Source of the DNA: Promerops cafer
Taxonomy: Eukaryota > Chordata > Aves > Passeriformes > Nectariniidae
Reading direction: 5' to 3'
Length of the DNA stretch: 64,000 nucleotides
NCBI GenBank assembly: GCA_013398275.1
Contig: VZSE01008989.1
Span: 199,001-263,000 of the forward strand
The translations under genes and the position numbers were made by a program. Below the pieces are notes generated by a model that saw nothing but the letters and a program-made list of their open reading frames with translations, was not told the origin of the DNA and made no database searches. Positions within the stretch are counted from its first letter, which is position 1. Each line of letters opens with the position of its first letter. Below are positions 1 through 13,900 of this stretch, in pieces.

Positions 1-3000
1 AACACAACTTGTTGAAAACACTTTTTGTAGCAACAGGAGGAGCTACCTGCATAAAGCTTGAGAATAAATATCTCATCAGCTCTAGAAATCCAGAATTACC
101 TTCCTGCTGCTCCACAGAACCCAGGCTGGCCCAATCCTGGCACTTCTATCCAAAGTTTTCAGCCTTTTGAAGTTGAATCACCAGATGGTTCCACTAGATC
201 AACACAATCATCAAAATAGGCAAAATTAATCACAGAGACAAACCAAAAGGTAACGGGTCCTAATGCTCACTGGGGAGAATGATCCCTGTGTAAAACAAAG
301 CAGGACAAAGAGAACAGAGGCTGCTCTAGGGTCTGTGGAACTGATGTAGTCTATAACCACCTTCCACATCATAGGCTCACAACTTCTGCTTTCTTGCCCT
401 CTGTCCTCCCCACCCAAGCTGTATTACACAATTTAAGGACTGCTACAGTTCCATATTCTCAGAGGGAGGAATAAACAAATTTTCCCATTTGGGAAAATCC
501 TGCTTGGTATTTGATGTTTCAGAATCTTCTTAAATAAAACCAGCAATTTATTATAGCCATAGCCAGTGCTCAAATTGAACTAGAGCTCAAAGCTGCTAAG
601 CTTCTTCCTTCTTCTCAATGAGATGAAAATCAGCATTTCCCCTTGATTCTGGAAACAGAACTGGCTTATCCACATGACCAGAAAAGCATGCTCCCATGAG
701 CAAAGGAAGCCTATAAAGATGACACCTCCTCCACCCCACCTAAACACAATCCACCTATCTCAAAAATGCATGTTTTTCTTCATTCAGACTCACCTTTCTA
801 AGAGGCTTCATATAGGTGAGACTTGAAGAGGGGAAGATAATGCTTGGATGGAGACCTTTTGTGCCTAAGGACCTGGGTTTCAGGAATAAGGGCTGTGGCC
901 TGCCTGTCTGCTGTCAAGAAAATATCTCTTGATTGGAAAGGAAAGTATGCACTTAGCTAGCATTCCAAAAACACAAGGTAAGCAGGAGAAAAAAAAAACA
1001 GAAAGAAAACAGAAAAAACTACCAACAACCAAAATATGCTTAGAAAGGAAGAGTAAGCAACTCTCTCCTTTGCTGGTAAATGACCTCCCAACACAGCTCT
1101 TTTAGTTTCTATGATTCATGTTTCTCTTTTCCCTCTGCTTTTCACATGATGTTTGACTCTATTTCTCTAGGTTTACAGGAGCCAAATTGATATGATAAAG
1201 GGCAACACAAGAGGTGTGACTCACAACATGTCACAGCCTTTGTAGGAAGCAAATTGGCACCTAAATTACAGTATTTGCATATTACAGTTAAAAAGGGAAT
1301 TCAATTACTTGCTAAAGCAGGACACATTTGCTATCTTTTAAAACACAAGTTCTGCTTTCCTGACCTGCCCACATTTCACCTCTGAGAAGCTGAGAAAAAC
1401 TCTTCTGTCAAGACAAAATGGATGTCCTTATGCAAAAGCCCCAAGTTAGTTCCTTGTACCAATCTTCTGGTATCCACAACTCCACATTTGCCATTTACAC
1501 TTTGTAAGATGAGGGATCCTCTGCCTTCTAAGGAAAGCTTTTGTGAAATTATCCTCCTGCCTTGCACCATCAACACTGTAATATAGTAAATTAGTTTGTA
1601 ATTGAATTTTTCTTATCATGGCTTTCCCCAGCAAGTTAGAGAGGCCTTCAGTACTTGTAATTTTTCTTCCCTAGGAGATATTTATAATGTGGTTATCTGT
1701 TCTGCTTGAGTTTGTCAGGCAGACTAAGTTCTTTAAGCCACACAGAAAACTTTCTCCAGGCACTAGTTTGCTGAAGAGTTTTTCCTTTCCTTTCTTTTTT
1801 TTTTTTTGCATCTTTTGAAAATGTTGACACCAACACAGGATGCCTTATCCTGGTATCTCCGTCATCACCATCATCACCCTGGTCTGATCCTCTCAGGCAT
1901 ATAAGATTTGGTTTTAGATTTTTGCCTAAGATTTTTGTTTCTCCACAGCACTACATTCTGAGCTCATGTGCCAATTCCTGCTTCCTGTGACCCCCTAAAA
2001 TCCTTTTTAATCACTTCTTTCCAGATATTTCCACTACATAAGTTTCATTCATACATATGGAGAGAGAAAGGACTAAAACATGCTGTGCTAAGCCACTTGC
2101 ATCATTATTTTCAGCACTGAAACACGACAGGGAAAATGTCACCCAACCCTAAGACACAGACATAGACACAAAAAGGAACAGGTGGAGAGAGGCTCCCTGC
2201 CTTTTCCTGACATCTTGCCCTGTTTCCAGAAAGGCAGAAGAGGTCCTCAGCAGCCTCAGACTCTTAATAATTACTCCAATGCTCAGTTAGTAATGACTTT
2301 TGCAATATTTAACATTTTCCTTATAGACTAAAGTCCAATTCTTCATTAATTTTTAAAAGAAAAAAAAAGAATTAAAATGTGTTTTCAATCTTCAGCTTTA
2401 AAGAAAATACTTGAAAGTATGACCATCGGGTCACACTGAAATAATAAAAACCTATGCAGAAGGCCAGAACAAAGAATCCCATCTCTGGATTTTCTTCATC
2501 TAGCGACTTTTAGGCAAATATCCTGACAGGAAAGGGGGAGGAGTGGGGCTGTCAGTACTGTATTCAGTGAGTATAATTACACTGAATTAGTGCTAAGGGG
2601 TTTAGAGAGAGGGAAAAATACTATTCCACAGAGTTAATATAAAGTGGGCTTTCATGTACACACAAACCCACAAGGAGCGAGCTACTGCCTGCTGAGACCT
2701 GTTTGAGAGCCAAGGGATTGATCGGCCTCCGCCAGCCCTCGCTCCAGAGAAAAGCTGCAGTTGTGAATTACTGTAAAGCAGCATTCACATGATTGATGGG
2801 TTTACCCCCACCACCACATTTGTTTCAAAGATCCATTTTGTCTGCTGTGGCGACGGTGTGAATTAACCACGCTCACAATGGCTGGCTGGGTTTTGCAGGA
2901 CCGATCCAAGGTCCTGGAGTTCGACGGAGCTTTTATCTTGTGCAGCCATGTGACTGCAAAACAGGGAAGGGGTGCTGCTTAACACCCAGGCTTCTCAACC

Positions 3001-4750
3001 TCCCCAAAGAGTCTGCAAACTTTCTGCCATCAGACCAGCCAGCTCACGCCTGGGTTAGCCTTTGAAGGAGCTCTGCCTCTGATTTCCCTTGCAGTCTGAT
3101 AGTACACCCACTTCTTCTTACATTCCAGGGACCATAAGGTGTATTTATCTCATCTCTTGTCTTCTTAACCCACTATGTTTTCAGCAATAGATTCTTCTCT
3201 ACCTTTTTTCCAATGATGAGCAAGAGAAAGCCTGAACTCTGTATCCAGTAAAAGATCTAGAGACTCCACACAATTTGTGATGGGATTTCTCCTCAAGGCT
3301 CAGGTGCTGCAAATTAAAAGTAGTTAGGATAGCAAAGAGAATGGGAGAGAACAATCATAACCATCATGGCCCCAGGTCATGACCAGCTTTTAAAAATGTC
3401 CTGAAATCTTTTGAATGGACAGTATGACACAAGAAGCTGGAATTTTATGAAAGCCAATCACACGCCTCCTTGGGGACTGTCCCACAGCATCCCAGGAACT
3501 GATTTTTTCAGCCAAGAATAAATAAATGTGTCAACTGCAAACTGCTCTGCACTCCTCCCAGTTCCCTGGAAGGTACTACATACATGAATAACATTTTGTT
3601 TTCCTTCATGTGGTAAATACGTTGCTTAAAAGAGAGGAAAAGAAAACCTCAAAAAAACAAATAATAGCATTAAATACTATTAACTACACCAAGTTTGCTG
3701 CACACAAGTGAAGTGTAATCTTTCTACACATAACTCTGCCAAAGCATTTCACACTGCATCATTTCATTTCTCTTGCCCTGGTCTTCCATAAAAACATGTC
3801 TTATCCTACAGCACTTCTTCTGTATTCACAGTCCACAGCTCTAGCCACAAGGATGGAAAAAAAAAAAAAAAAGATGCATTGCTACTTCAGTCCTTGGTGT
3901 CCCTCTACTTGCACCATTTCTTAATCACTACCTGCAGCATCCACTGCTCCCATGTGAGAGCCCTTTTGCCCAGCTCCACCATCCCAACAGCTGTCCCAAG
4001 ACTGGCCCTGGAAAAAAGGTCTAAGAGCATGACAATGCAGCTTGTTTTCCAATCACTGTTAGGCCTGGGAGCTTCCCAGCATGCCCTGTCTAGGTTTGTC
4101 ATAGCACATCAAAGTCCTCTCCTCAGGTTTAGAGAACCCTGCACTCAATCCTCTTTGGTCCTTTCTTGGACACCATCTTCATCTGCCTTTACAGCTATGG
4201 TAGATGTTGCAGGAATCACAAAGTCAAATGTTTTGAGAGGTCTCTGCCTCTTCAGGAGCCTCCCCAGCTCCAAACCAACCCAGCCTCCAAACAAGCAGAT
4301 GCTGAAGTTGCACCAAATGGGGTCAAGCACATTTTAGCCACCAAGCTCAATGCTCACTTGGAAAGTCTCTCACCAAAATGTACCAAAACTGAAAGCATAC
4401 AGTGAGTAGGTTAGTCCCTGTGCACCAAACAAGCCATAGAGACCACAGTTAGAACTCAGCTGTCCTGGAGTGACTGGGTTAAAGACGGACACCCGACATT
4501 CTTGGCAGCAAATAGAAACTGCTCTCAGACAGCCTCCTGCTACCACACATTTCCAGATTTTGTATGTGCACATTTTATTAACCCAGAAGGACAGTGTGTT
4601 CCATTTTACAGTGAAAATCTCTCTCAATTGCAGAGAAACTGATTTGTCCAGATCATTTTGACTTCTCCTGACCTCAGTTGCTGTGATTTGCCTGTTATAC
4701 ACACATGCTGTGTGCTCCACCACACACACAGGGAGAGAGGAGAATGGGAT

Positions 4751-4794
4751 CAATGGTAGGTTTCTCTGGGACCAATGGTAGGTTTCTCTGGGAC
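4751..4794. repeat. Perfect 22-base tandem duplication
   Basis: The unit at 4751-4772 (starting CAATGGTAGGTTTCTCTGGG) is repeated exactly at 4773-4794. Confidence 0.97.
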
Positions 4795-7700
4795 CTCACA
4801 GAGCTGCTGGAAGCCTGCAAGGCACACGCATGGGAAAGCACACCACAAGACAATGTCATGGATGCTGCGTGAGCTGTGGTGAACACCAGAAGAGCAGAGA
4901 ACACACTACTGCTGTGTTAACAGGGCCACCAAATCCCATAGACCAATCCCACCAGACCAGGCTGCAGGCTCACTCCAGTCCCTGGCTGGAGGCTGGCAGT
5001 CCTTGTTTCTACCTGTCGTATGACAAAAACATTTCCACTGAACTCTGATCAGCACACTTCAATTCTTCCCTCCCCCACAAATCCACTAACTGTGCAGTTC
5101 AGTGCAGTGGCATCAGAAACTGGATGTCAAACACAGGTGTGCTGCTAAGAAAGGTCAAGTTATTTCATTTCCAAAGCCTTTGCACAGTGGAGCACCATTC
5201 AAACCAGGCATGTTTTTCCTCAAGTTCCACCTAAACAACAATTGACTTTAAACAAAAGCTACTTGCTGTCACCCCTTCATTTGCCACACAGAGGCATGGT
5301 AGGGCAAATGTTATAAAAGCTCCACCTTTAGAAGCAGGAGGTTATCTGCAACCTCAGTTGGCTTCTGTCACTCCTGGTGCAGCGTGTGTCACAGCAAAAC
5401 CTGTAACGCATTTAGCGACTCACATGATGACAAGGAACACTAAGCCCTTGTGCCCATGCACAGCACCCTCCAGAAAAGCCACTTGAGCTCATCAAGATTA
5501 GGAATGAGCTCTTTCTTAAGTCCAGCCCAATCCAGTTAACAGGCTTATATGGAAATGCTGAGAGACAGGGCTGACAAGTGGCAATGCACCTAACTTGCAC
5601 ACACCAGTCTGCTAAAAAGGAAGAGCGTGTTGGTGCTTCCTAACTCAGGCTCACAATTGCCTCTTTCCTCTTCATGTATTCCTTCACAAATGATTTTCTC
5701 TAAAGGTATGAATTTAAAATGGCTTGGGTGACCTTTGTGATTACTAATCGCTGTTATAAATCTTGTTCCAGTAGCTCAAAGAAAGAAAACCAACTGTTAA
5801 AGACATACTTCCTGATCAAATGGCCTTCCCTTCCTGCCCTTGGCATATGTTTGCATAAGTTGACTTTCCTCTGCTAAAAAGATCGTGGCATGCATCAAAA
5901 TAGGAAAAAAAAATGCACAGAGATGTTCTGAGACTGCTTGTTGTGACATCAGCTAGTGACAAGACACTACTGTCCCATCTCCCTCATTCCATCTGTGCTC
6001 AGGAATGCAACCTGGGGAAAGGGCTGCACATGACCTCCTGCTGAGGAGCAAGCACAGTGGCAGATGTCCAAGCCCTGCCCTCCCCACCACTGCTGAGCAC
6101 ATATGATAGCTCCAAAATGAAGGCTGAAACAAAAGCTTCCTCTCTTTCAAAAAGGACTTGCTTTGGGATTCCACACTTAAAAGGTAGTAACCTTAAAGTA
6201 CCCTCAATCTCAACTTACTAAGACTTGATCTTCCATAATGAGAAAGGGGAAAAAGAGGGGAGAATAAACATCAATTTTGCAAATCATATCAATAATTCTA
6301 GGAGTTAAATGAAAGACATTTTAGAAGTATAAGTGTTATATATGCTGTGGGAAGTTAATATTAAAATAATTTTCTGTGAGATGCATGGAGACTAAGTCAG
6401 CATCAGATAAACTGAATACAGTAAGACTTAAGGGAAAGTGGGTAGTTTACACAGGATATTTCACTTCTGACAACATATTTGTTGTCAAATGGTTATCCAT
6501 TTACCACAGCTGAAAAGCATCAGGGCAACAAATTAGATGTACAGGCGTGCAATTAGCTCACATTTCTAATATCACAAACAGCTTCCTGGAGCACAGTTTG
6601 CCCGGGTTAATAAAAAAATAAAAAAAACCAAACAAACAACAACAACAACAAACAGCCCCAGAAAACAAAATTGCACAAAAATTGTTCAGTTATACAGCCA
6701 ATCTAAATCACAATGAGCCTATATACATATATACATTTACTTTTACATATATATTTAGTTACTTTGGTGGACCTTCAGATATTTCGGATCAGGCTTTTAG
6801 CTAAAACGCATAGAGGGAATTCTTCTAAAAGGCAAAAACATAGAATATTGCACACATACCAGCTAAGGAATAAGAAGTCAGAAGGACAAATAAGACTTCT
6901 CAGGATTTCCTTGCAGGGAGGTACAGGAGGGAAGCATTTCCAACTGGAAATGTTGAGCTGCAGTTTTGAGGATGATAATATACAAGCCTCCACTTCAGAC
7001 CAGGGCTGATCGAGGTGAAATAGTTGGTGATCAAATGATGACATTACCATTTTCTATAAAGGTGAAAGTGTGATAATTTTTCTAAAAGATTTCTTGCCAA
7101 CTCACATGGTGGCAGTTAGTTTGAAGATTGCAGAAGGAAAAGCTATGAGTAAGTCCCAAACAATGAAAAAGAATTGATTAAGGAATTAGGGCTGCTTCTA
7201 GACTTATTTCTGAAGTGAGGACTGCAACAGTTCAGATACATTTCCACAGGATATAATCATAGAATTCTCTCACAGTCATTTGAAATCTTCACACCACAGT
7301 TACCACCTGATTATGGTGTACGACTGGGAGGCCATTATCAGTGCTAAGAGAAGCAGGTTTTAAAAATCACAGAATCTGGGAGTCATTTCTTTCTGTTCCC
7401 TGAGAGCCATCCTTTCAAAAAGCATGCCAAGAATGAGCACAGATACTCTGAAATTATGCCAAAGTGCAATCACTGATGATACCTCTGGTCAGTCAGAAAA
7501 AAAAGAAAACAAAATTATTTCGCAAATGTAGTTTAAGAATTTATTCACTCACAGAATATCTTTAGGAGGAAGGAAAATGGAAATGCAGCCCAAGTGAAAC
7601 TAATAGGAGAGAACAACTTTGGCAGGTGAGATGTAAAATGGAGATTAAGAGGTCCAAGAGCAAGGCTGAAGAACAAGGAAGCAAATGCACAGTGACAAGT

Positions 7701-7849
7701 AATAAGGCATTCCCTAAGCACTGGAACTCCAGAAGAGCCAGTGGGTCCTGCAGACTCTCCTGATGCAAAGTCAGTGAGGGCAGAAAGAGAGATGGCACAG
7801 AAGTTAAATGGCTCCCCTGCCTCGCTTTTCACTTCAGAGCAGGGAAGGG

Positions 7850-7905
7850 AGATGCATGCCCCAGGGTCATACAAGTAAAGAACTTGAGGCAGAACTGCCA
7901 GACAG
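7850..7905 (-). mobile_element. Possible MIR relic
   Basis: GCCCCAGGGTCATACAAGTAAAGAACTTGAGGCAGAACTGCC resembles the reverse complement of the MIR block for GCCCAAGGTCACACAGC..GTGGCAGAGC. It is short, so chance is possible. Confidence 0.3.
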
Positions 7906-10900
7906 AGTTAGGGGAAATAAAATAAAGCAAGTGGAAAAAAAGAAACTACTTGAGAAATTTGATTGCACTAAACTGTATTTCCTGAGGAAAGTCAATTAAA
8001 GGAAAGTGTAAACCAGCTGAAATAGGAGCCCCACAAACTAGAGAAGTCTAAAAAAGCACATTTTTCACCATGTTAAATCATAACCTACAAACAACAACTC
8101 ACTAACCTACAAAAACGCTTTAAAAACATATCCTGGCTATTTTTTACCGGATGCAAATTGTTCAGATTTTCAAAGACTTTGAAACTGTTAGGAGACCTTT
8201 GTCATCTTGGGACAAGAGGTAAGGCCCTGTCACTCTTTCAGTATTAGCCAAGGCACAGAGACTCCCAGGATAAGAACAATAATAATTTTTCAGTACAAAA
8301 GGGAGATGTTTTAGCACCCAAAGTCCTGCGTAGGATCAGTGTTGCAGAAGGCATTTGTGAATTATCTGATAGAAAGAATGGAAAACAAGGCCACAAAACA
8401 CACTGCCCATATAATGTGGTGTTAACCAACAGTATGGGGGTCCTTGTTCTCACAACTATCCAGGCAACTGGACAACACAAATACCAGATAAAATTCACCA
8501 CAGACATATTGAAGTCTAATGGGAAAAAAACCCAACCAAACAAACACAAAAATATATATTTTATCTGCTTCCACTATACATCAGTGACTACTGAAATAAC
8601 TTCTAGACATCAAAAAAGTTCTGAAGACAGATGATGTCACATCCCTGTGCTTAGCAAAGGAGTCATTTCAGAGTAGACAAAACTTTGGAACAGCACTTCT
8701 AAAACTGTAAGCTGTAATATGAAAAAAAGTTTGACTGTGGAAATTAAAATTATAGAATGCTGGGTTAAATTTCAACTAAATGTGATTGCTAGAATTAGGG
8801 CATGAATTGTGAGCACACTTAGAAATAAAGAAACTGAAATATTCTGCTGATTTAGAACAAGGCATGGGGCTGGAAAAGGCTACTGAAAATGAGAAACAGG
8901 AGAGAATGTGTAATATTTATGAAAGGTGACCTACTGCACTATTTAAATAGAAGAGAGATTAAAGCAAAGACAATTTGAGGTTATGAAAATAAGGACATTA
9001 TAGACACATGAATTCAAAATTAAGATTCAGGAACCCTCAGCTATTCAGAGTAATGAAAATACATCTTCAAAACCAAAACAGATTGCTTGTGGCTTATCTG
9101 TCCAGGGGAAAAGCCCTTTCAGATCTGTCCACATTTAAAGCTAAGGAAGAGGAACACTATTTGCAAAGAGTTTTAAGAAATCCACATAAGCCTGGTTTTA
9201 CAGAACTCAACCCATGCTCTTCCATCCACTTTCACATCTTTTACAACTGGACTGAAGAGAGGGGACCATGCCTTGGGAAAAGCTAGGTCCAATTCACAGA
9301 CTGACCCAGCTGCTGCTACAGAAGCACTTTCTGCCTTCAGTGGTTTACCTCTGCAAGGCAGCAAAGCTGGGACCATACAGGAATCTGAGCAAGAAAACCA
9401 GAGTTCACCTGGGATCGGCAGCTGCAGCTTGGAAGTTCTGCTACTCCAAAAGTATTTAGGCCTAGAATATATTTTTTAAACCTGAAGGAATAGAAAACAG
9501 ATATAAATGAGATTAAAAAATATCCCTTTCATTTCATACCAATCACACTTTGCATCAGGCAGTGAAAACCAAGCTTATTCTCTGCTAAGGGCACTGGTCA
9601 AAGGCGAAAATGTTTTTTGCTACAGAAGTTATGATTATACAGGGAGAACAAAAAGAAAGAAAAAAGAAAAAAAAATTCAAAACATCCTGTCCTTTGAAGC
9701 CATTGACAAGGACATGAACAAGTTTTGAGGTGAAAAATGAAATAAAACAATTTTTTTTTCAATTCTACAATAATTGTAAATAACAATTACAAATTATTTC
9801 AACTGTTTACAATTATTTTGTAAATAGACAATTTTATAATAACTTATAATTATTGCAACTGTTTAAAATGTTTACAAATGCTACACTTAGATTCTAATTC
9901 TCAAAGGTATGCTTTGAAGAAAATTTTAAATGGATCAGGAAAGGATAAACTTGAGAAAATGCCCCTCATTTCCCACTGCTGTATTCTATAGCACTTATTT
10001 CTGAGACATCATGATCATAAAAATGCCCTAACGAAGAGCACGAGCTGGACATCAAAGGCATCATGAAGAGCTTACTGTAGCCAATGTGTCTATCTCATAT
10101 GTAGGCTAAGTTCTTGTTTCCATTCTCTCAATGCCCATTAAGTGCTGAAAGTGTTCAGATACAAACTAGAATTCCACTGACCTGAAATCATGGACTTGGT
10201 AACACAAAAATTTCTATTTTGATAAGGCTTAGATGAAATATTTCAACCTCAATTTTTCACGACTTAAGACAGATAATTTACACTTCACAGACTTTTCCTG
10301 CTATGAGTTTTTTGTTTGCTGCAGTTTAAATAAGACAAGAAGTTCCCACCCACAATTACTTCAGAAATCTCAGTTGGTAAAATCCCAACTGGAATCAGAG
10401 CCTTACTGCACATGGTGAAAGTGTCAATGCATAAAGATGTGAACTTGTCATTTGCAGTACATGTTGCACAATTGGTTAAGTCTAAAGTTCTCTAACACAT
10501 TTTTGCTATGCACCCCTACATTTTTTTAAAGTTTCTCCAAGCAGAGACTTGCTTTTGGTGTGTGTGTAAAGCATGATGTCAGGGCAAAGTCTGTACACAT
10601 CTCTCTTTTCTTCTATAAAAACACACGCCTGCCATACCCACTCATCCTACGGTTGTGGTTAGCACAGGAAAGAGGGGCTCTTATTTAAAGGACTTGCAGA
10701 CATAGTCATAAATAATTCAAATTAAAATATAGTACAGAGCAACTAAATGGACAAAGTGGGTGCTGTAAGATGCCACTTTTAAGTCCTTTTCTTGTGTGGC
10801 AGTATTCAACCTACTGCTACTCTCAAAAGCTCTCACCCTTTGGGAGAGTCAGTACAGAGGTGCTGTATTTGGGCACAGAGAAGCAGCCAAAGAAAGGCCA

Positions 10901-13900
10901 GGACCGTGTAGGACACTGTACTACCAAGAAAGAAGAGGTGCTTGTAAATGTTAACTCAGTTGCAAAATACAGGAAGTGCCTATAAATATTTTTGAAAGCA
11001 GCTTCACAATAACTTTTCTGGATCAATTCATGAGTAAGAACAGGAAGTTCAATTCACACACTTCTCCTCCCATTCCCATCCCTTTTTGAACTCCATTTTT
11101 TTTTTTTTCCATCATGAAAATATGGCCAAATTTGCAGGTAGTTACAAACAGAAAATGTTCCACTCTCCCCTACATTTCTGATTTCAGCCAACAAAACATT
11201 TCAGATGTTAAGCCCAGAAGACTTCTCCCTTCAGAGACAAAAACAAGGGTTGATCCCAGCAGGAAGATGGCAGCCTCCACCTCTCAGCAGGATAAACTCA
11301 GAACCTTCACAGCACCAGCCTGTCATCCAGGGACAGGTTTGGGCAGGGGTTATGCACGGCCCAGACTCTGCCTTGGAAAGGTATGGTTATTAATATGGAC
11401 TAACAGAAGCAGTTTACATTGGAAAGTGGAGGAGAAACCCAGCTCATCATTACCTTGACTTCACTTAAAAAAAAAAAAAAACAACCACAAATTAATAGAA
11501 GAGCAGCTCATGCTTAAACAGGTGTCTAGAAATATGCCAAGTGAAGCTGTCAAAGGCCCCATGATAAAGGTATTGCTATAAAGCTTTTCACAAGAGCTTT
11601 CATCCCACCCACTCACAAAGGGCATGGACCTGAACACACATTGTGTCATCAGAGAGTTTTATTTCCACTAATTAAGTTAAACTTATAAATGAAGTTTGCA
11701 CGATCAAGCAAAGATTTCACACGCACCTTTTACATTTACTTTGTCTAAGTAAATCCCACTGTGAGGTAACTCAGAGCCCATAAAGATGTTCCAACAATGC
11801 ACATGACACACAAAGACTATAGCTCGAGTTAAAAGTGATGGAAAGAAGAGAACAGAACCTCTTAAAACACATACACCTATAATCCCAATGACCACTCAAT
11901 ATTAGTGAGTCCGAAATACAAATTAAAACCCGTGTCCCGTTTAAGGACAGCCTCTTGAGCTAACAAATATGAAGGGAGAGGAGCTTGCCTTTTCTTCCTT
12001 ACCACCCCATAAATAGTATCTATCCCATGGTATTTGCAAGCACAGCAAAGACTAGATTCAATGCAGGTACCCATACTTAGGCAGCCCATAATCCCTGCAG
12101 CTCTACAAATGTTCTGCTGGTGGATGGTCTATTTGGGATTAGTACCACAAGGAAAATGAGAGCAACCTCCAGGCTCCTCTGAACTCTGCAGATCTCTGGT
12201 CAAACTGGCCAGAGATTTGGTCCGCGGGGGTTTTTGGTTTGGTTTGTGGTGCTTTTTTTTTGTCCTTCTGCTGCATAAGTAAGCCTGGAAGGGGAGGAGG
12301 CCCAGAGCACGGAACAAGTATGCTAATGCCATATCATACCAACTGCCATGCCAACAGCAATCACACACACACGCCTGCTCACACGCTCCTGCCAAATAAG
12401 CACTTCAGCAAACACCAACGACAGAGATTAGCAAAAGCCTCTGACAACGCGCAAATCGGACAAGAAACATGGGCTGAAGGGACAGCTTAGCAAAGTGAGG
12501 ATTTACTAAGTGAAATGACGTGAAGTTCCTGAATCAAAGCTCGCAGCGTTTTTGGAAGACTGCTGAAAATCCTATCTGTTGGCTAGTAGATTTTTTCCAT
12601 CCACCCGTCCCTACTGCATATCAGCTGCAGCCAGGCAGGCTTCTAATAAAAGCAAGTGACTCTTGCACAAAGGAAAACATCCTTCTGGCCTCTGGGAAGG
12701 CAGCCATCCAAGCAAACAACCAGGCACTCAGGTGGCACAAGCTATTGGGAAGCAACCACGGCATCTCAGGGGCTTTTCAGCACGAAAAAGCAAGTTAAAT
12801 TCCTACAGTAAAAGGCTGGTTTTCCAGGTGAAACCATCCTAGGCAGAAAAAGAACTTCAAATTATTTCTGTTTAATGTGATGGGGGGTGGGGGAGTAAGC
12901 TACTTGTAAACATGTGATTTTTATTGTTCAAACTACAGGAACAAAGTGTTTTTCTACCAGATTTAAGGCAGAATATCAGAACAATTTATTATGTCTAATT
13001 TACTAAAAGATGCTTCACTCCAAAGGCCCTTTCAATGAAAGCAATGAGATTTTGCTGCAAGAAGCTTAAGAAGAGTCACAACCACTTAGCAGCATTATAG
13101 TGCATCTGTGTCTTATTTTGAAGAATTTATTGCCAAAACAAAGGAGGGGGTACTCTTTCTAAATCTTAGGCTGAATTATATATTCCTTATTTTGATGAAC
13201 TTCTTGCTGAAGCATCAACTTTGCCTGAATAATATTTGGAGGATGTGTGCCTGGTTAAATATTAATCTCTTCTAGACAGGAAGAATATGATTTCTAGTGA
13301 GCTGAAGAAGAACTAGGTACTGAAATAGAAGAAGCTTGGTTGTCTGAAAGTCACAAAGCTGAGACTTTGTAGCACCACTGCACAGACACCACAGTATCAG
13401 AACTGCCATCTTTCTACCAAGGCTATTTCTAAATCACTTCCTATCTTACTTTCAAAGACAACAAACCTTCCTTAAGAGATCCATCCCTTACCATCTGACA
13501 AAGTGCCTAAATGAGCATTACAGAAATGTTAAAATGGGCATTTTGAGACAATGTCACTCTTCCCACTGTTGCTCACATCCTGCAAACCTGCTTAAAAAAA
13601 AGGGGAAAAAAAGACAGAACACCTAAAATAGTTATCTTTAAAAACAAAGTTTTTGATACAACAAATTCCCTAACACAATGTATTAAGCACATTTTGGATG
13701 CTCCTATCACAGAAGAAAAGATGCTACAGACTGTGAGCCTTCTGTTGTTGGCTACAGATGGGTGCATACATTTGCATTGCACTACTAAGGCTCCTTTGCA
13801 CTTCGAGATACATGATGTGTGAGGAGTAGAGCTAAAAAAATAAATACATACATAAATGAATCTGTTGTTCTAGTGATCCAGTAGAAACAAGGAAGCCTTA

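Noticed and set aside
3879..4337. 152-codon plus-strand frame
   Set aside because: Longest frame outside the island, but there is no recognisable domain, no promoter or splice context, and it is overlapped by frames on the opposite strand. Most likely chance.
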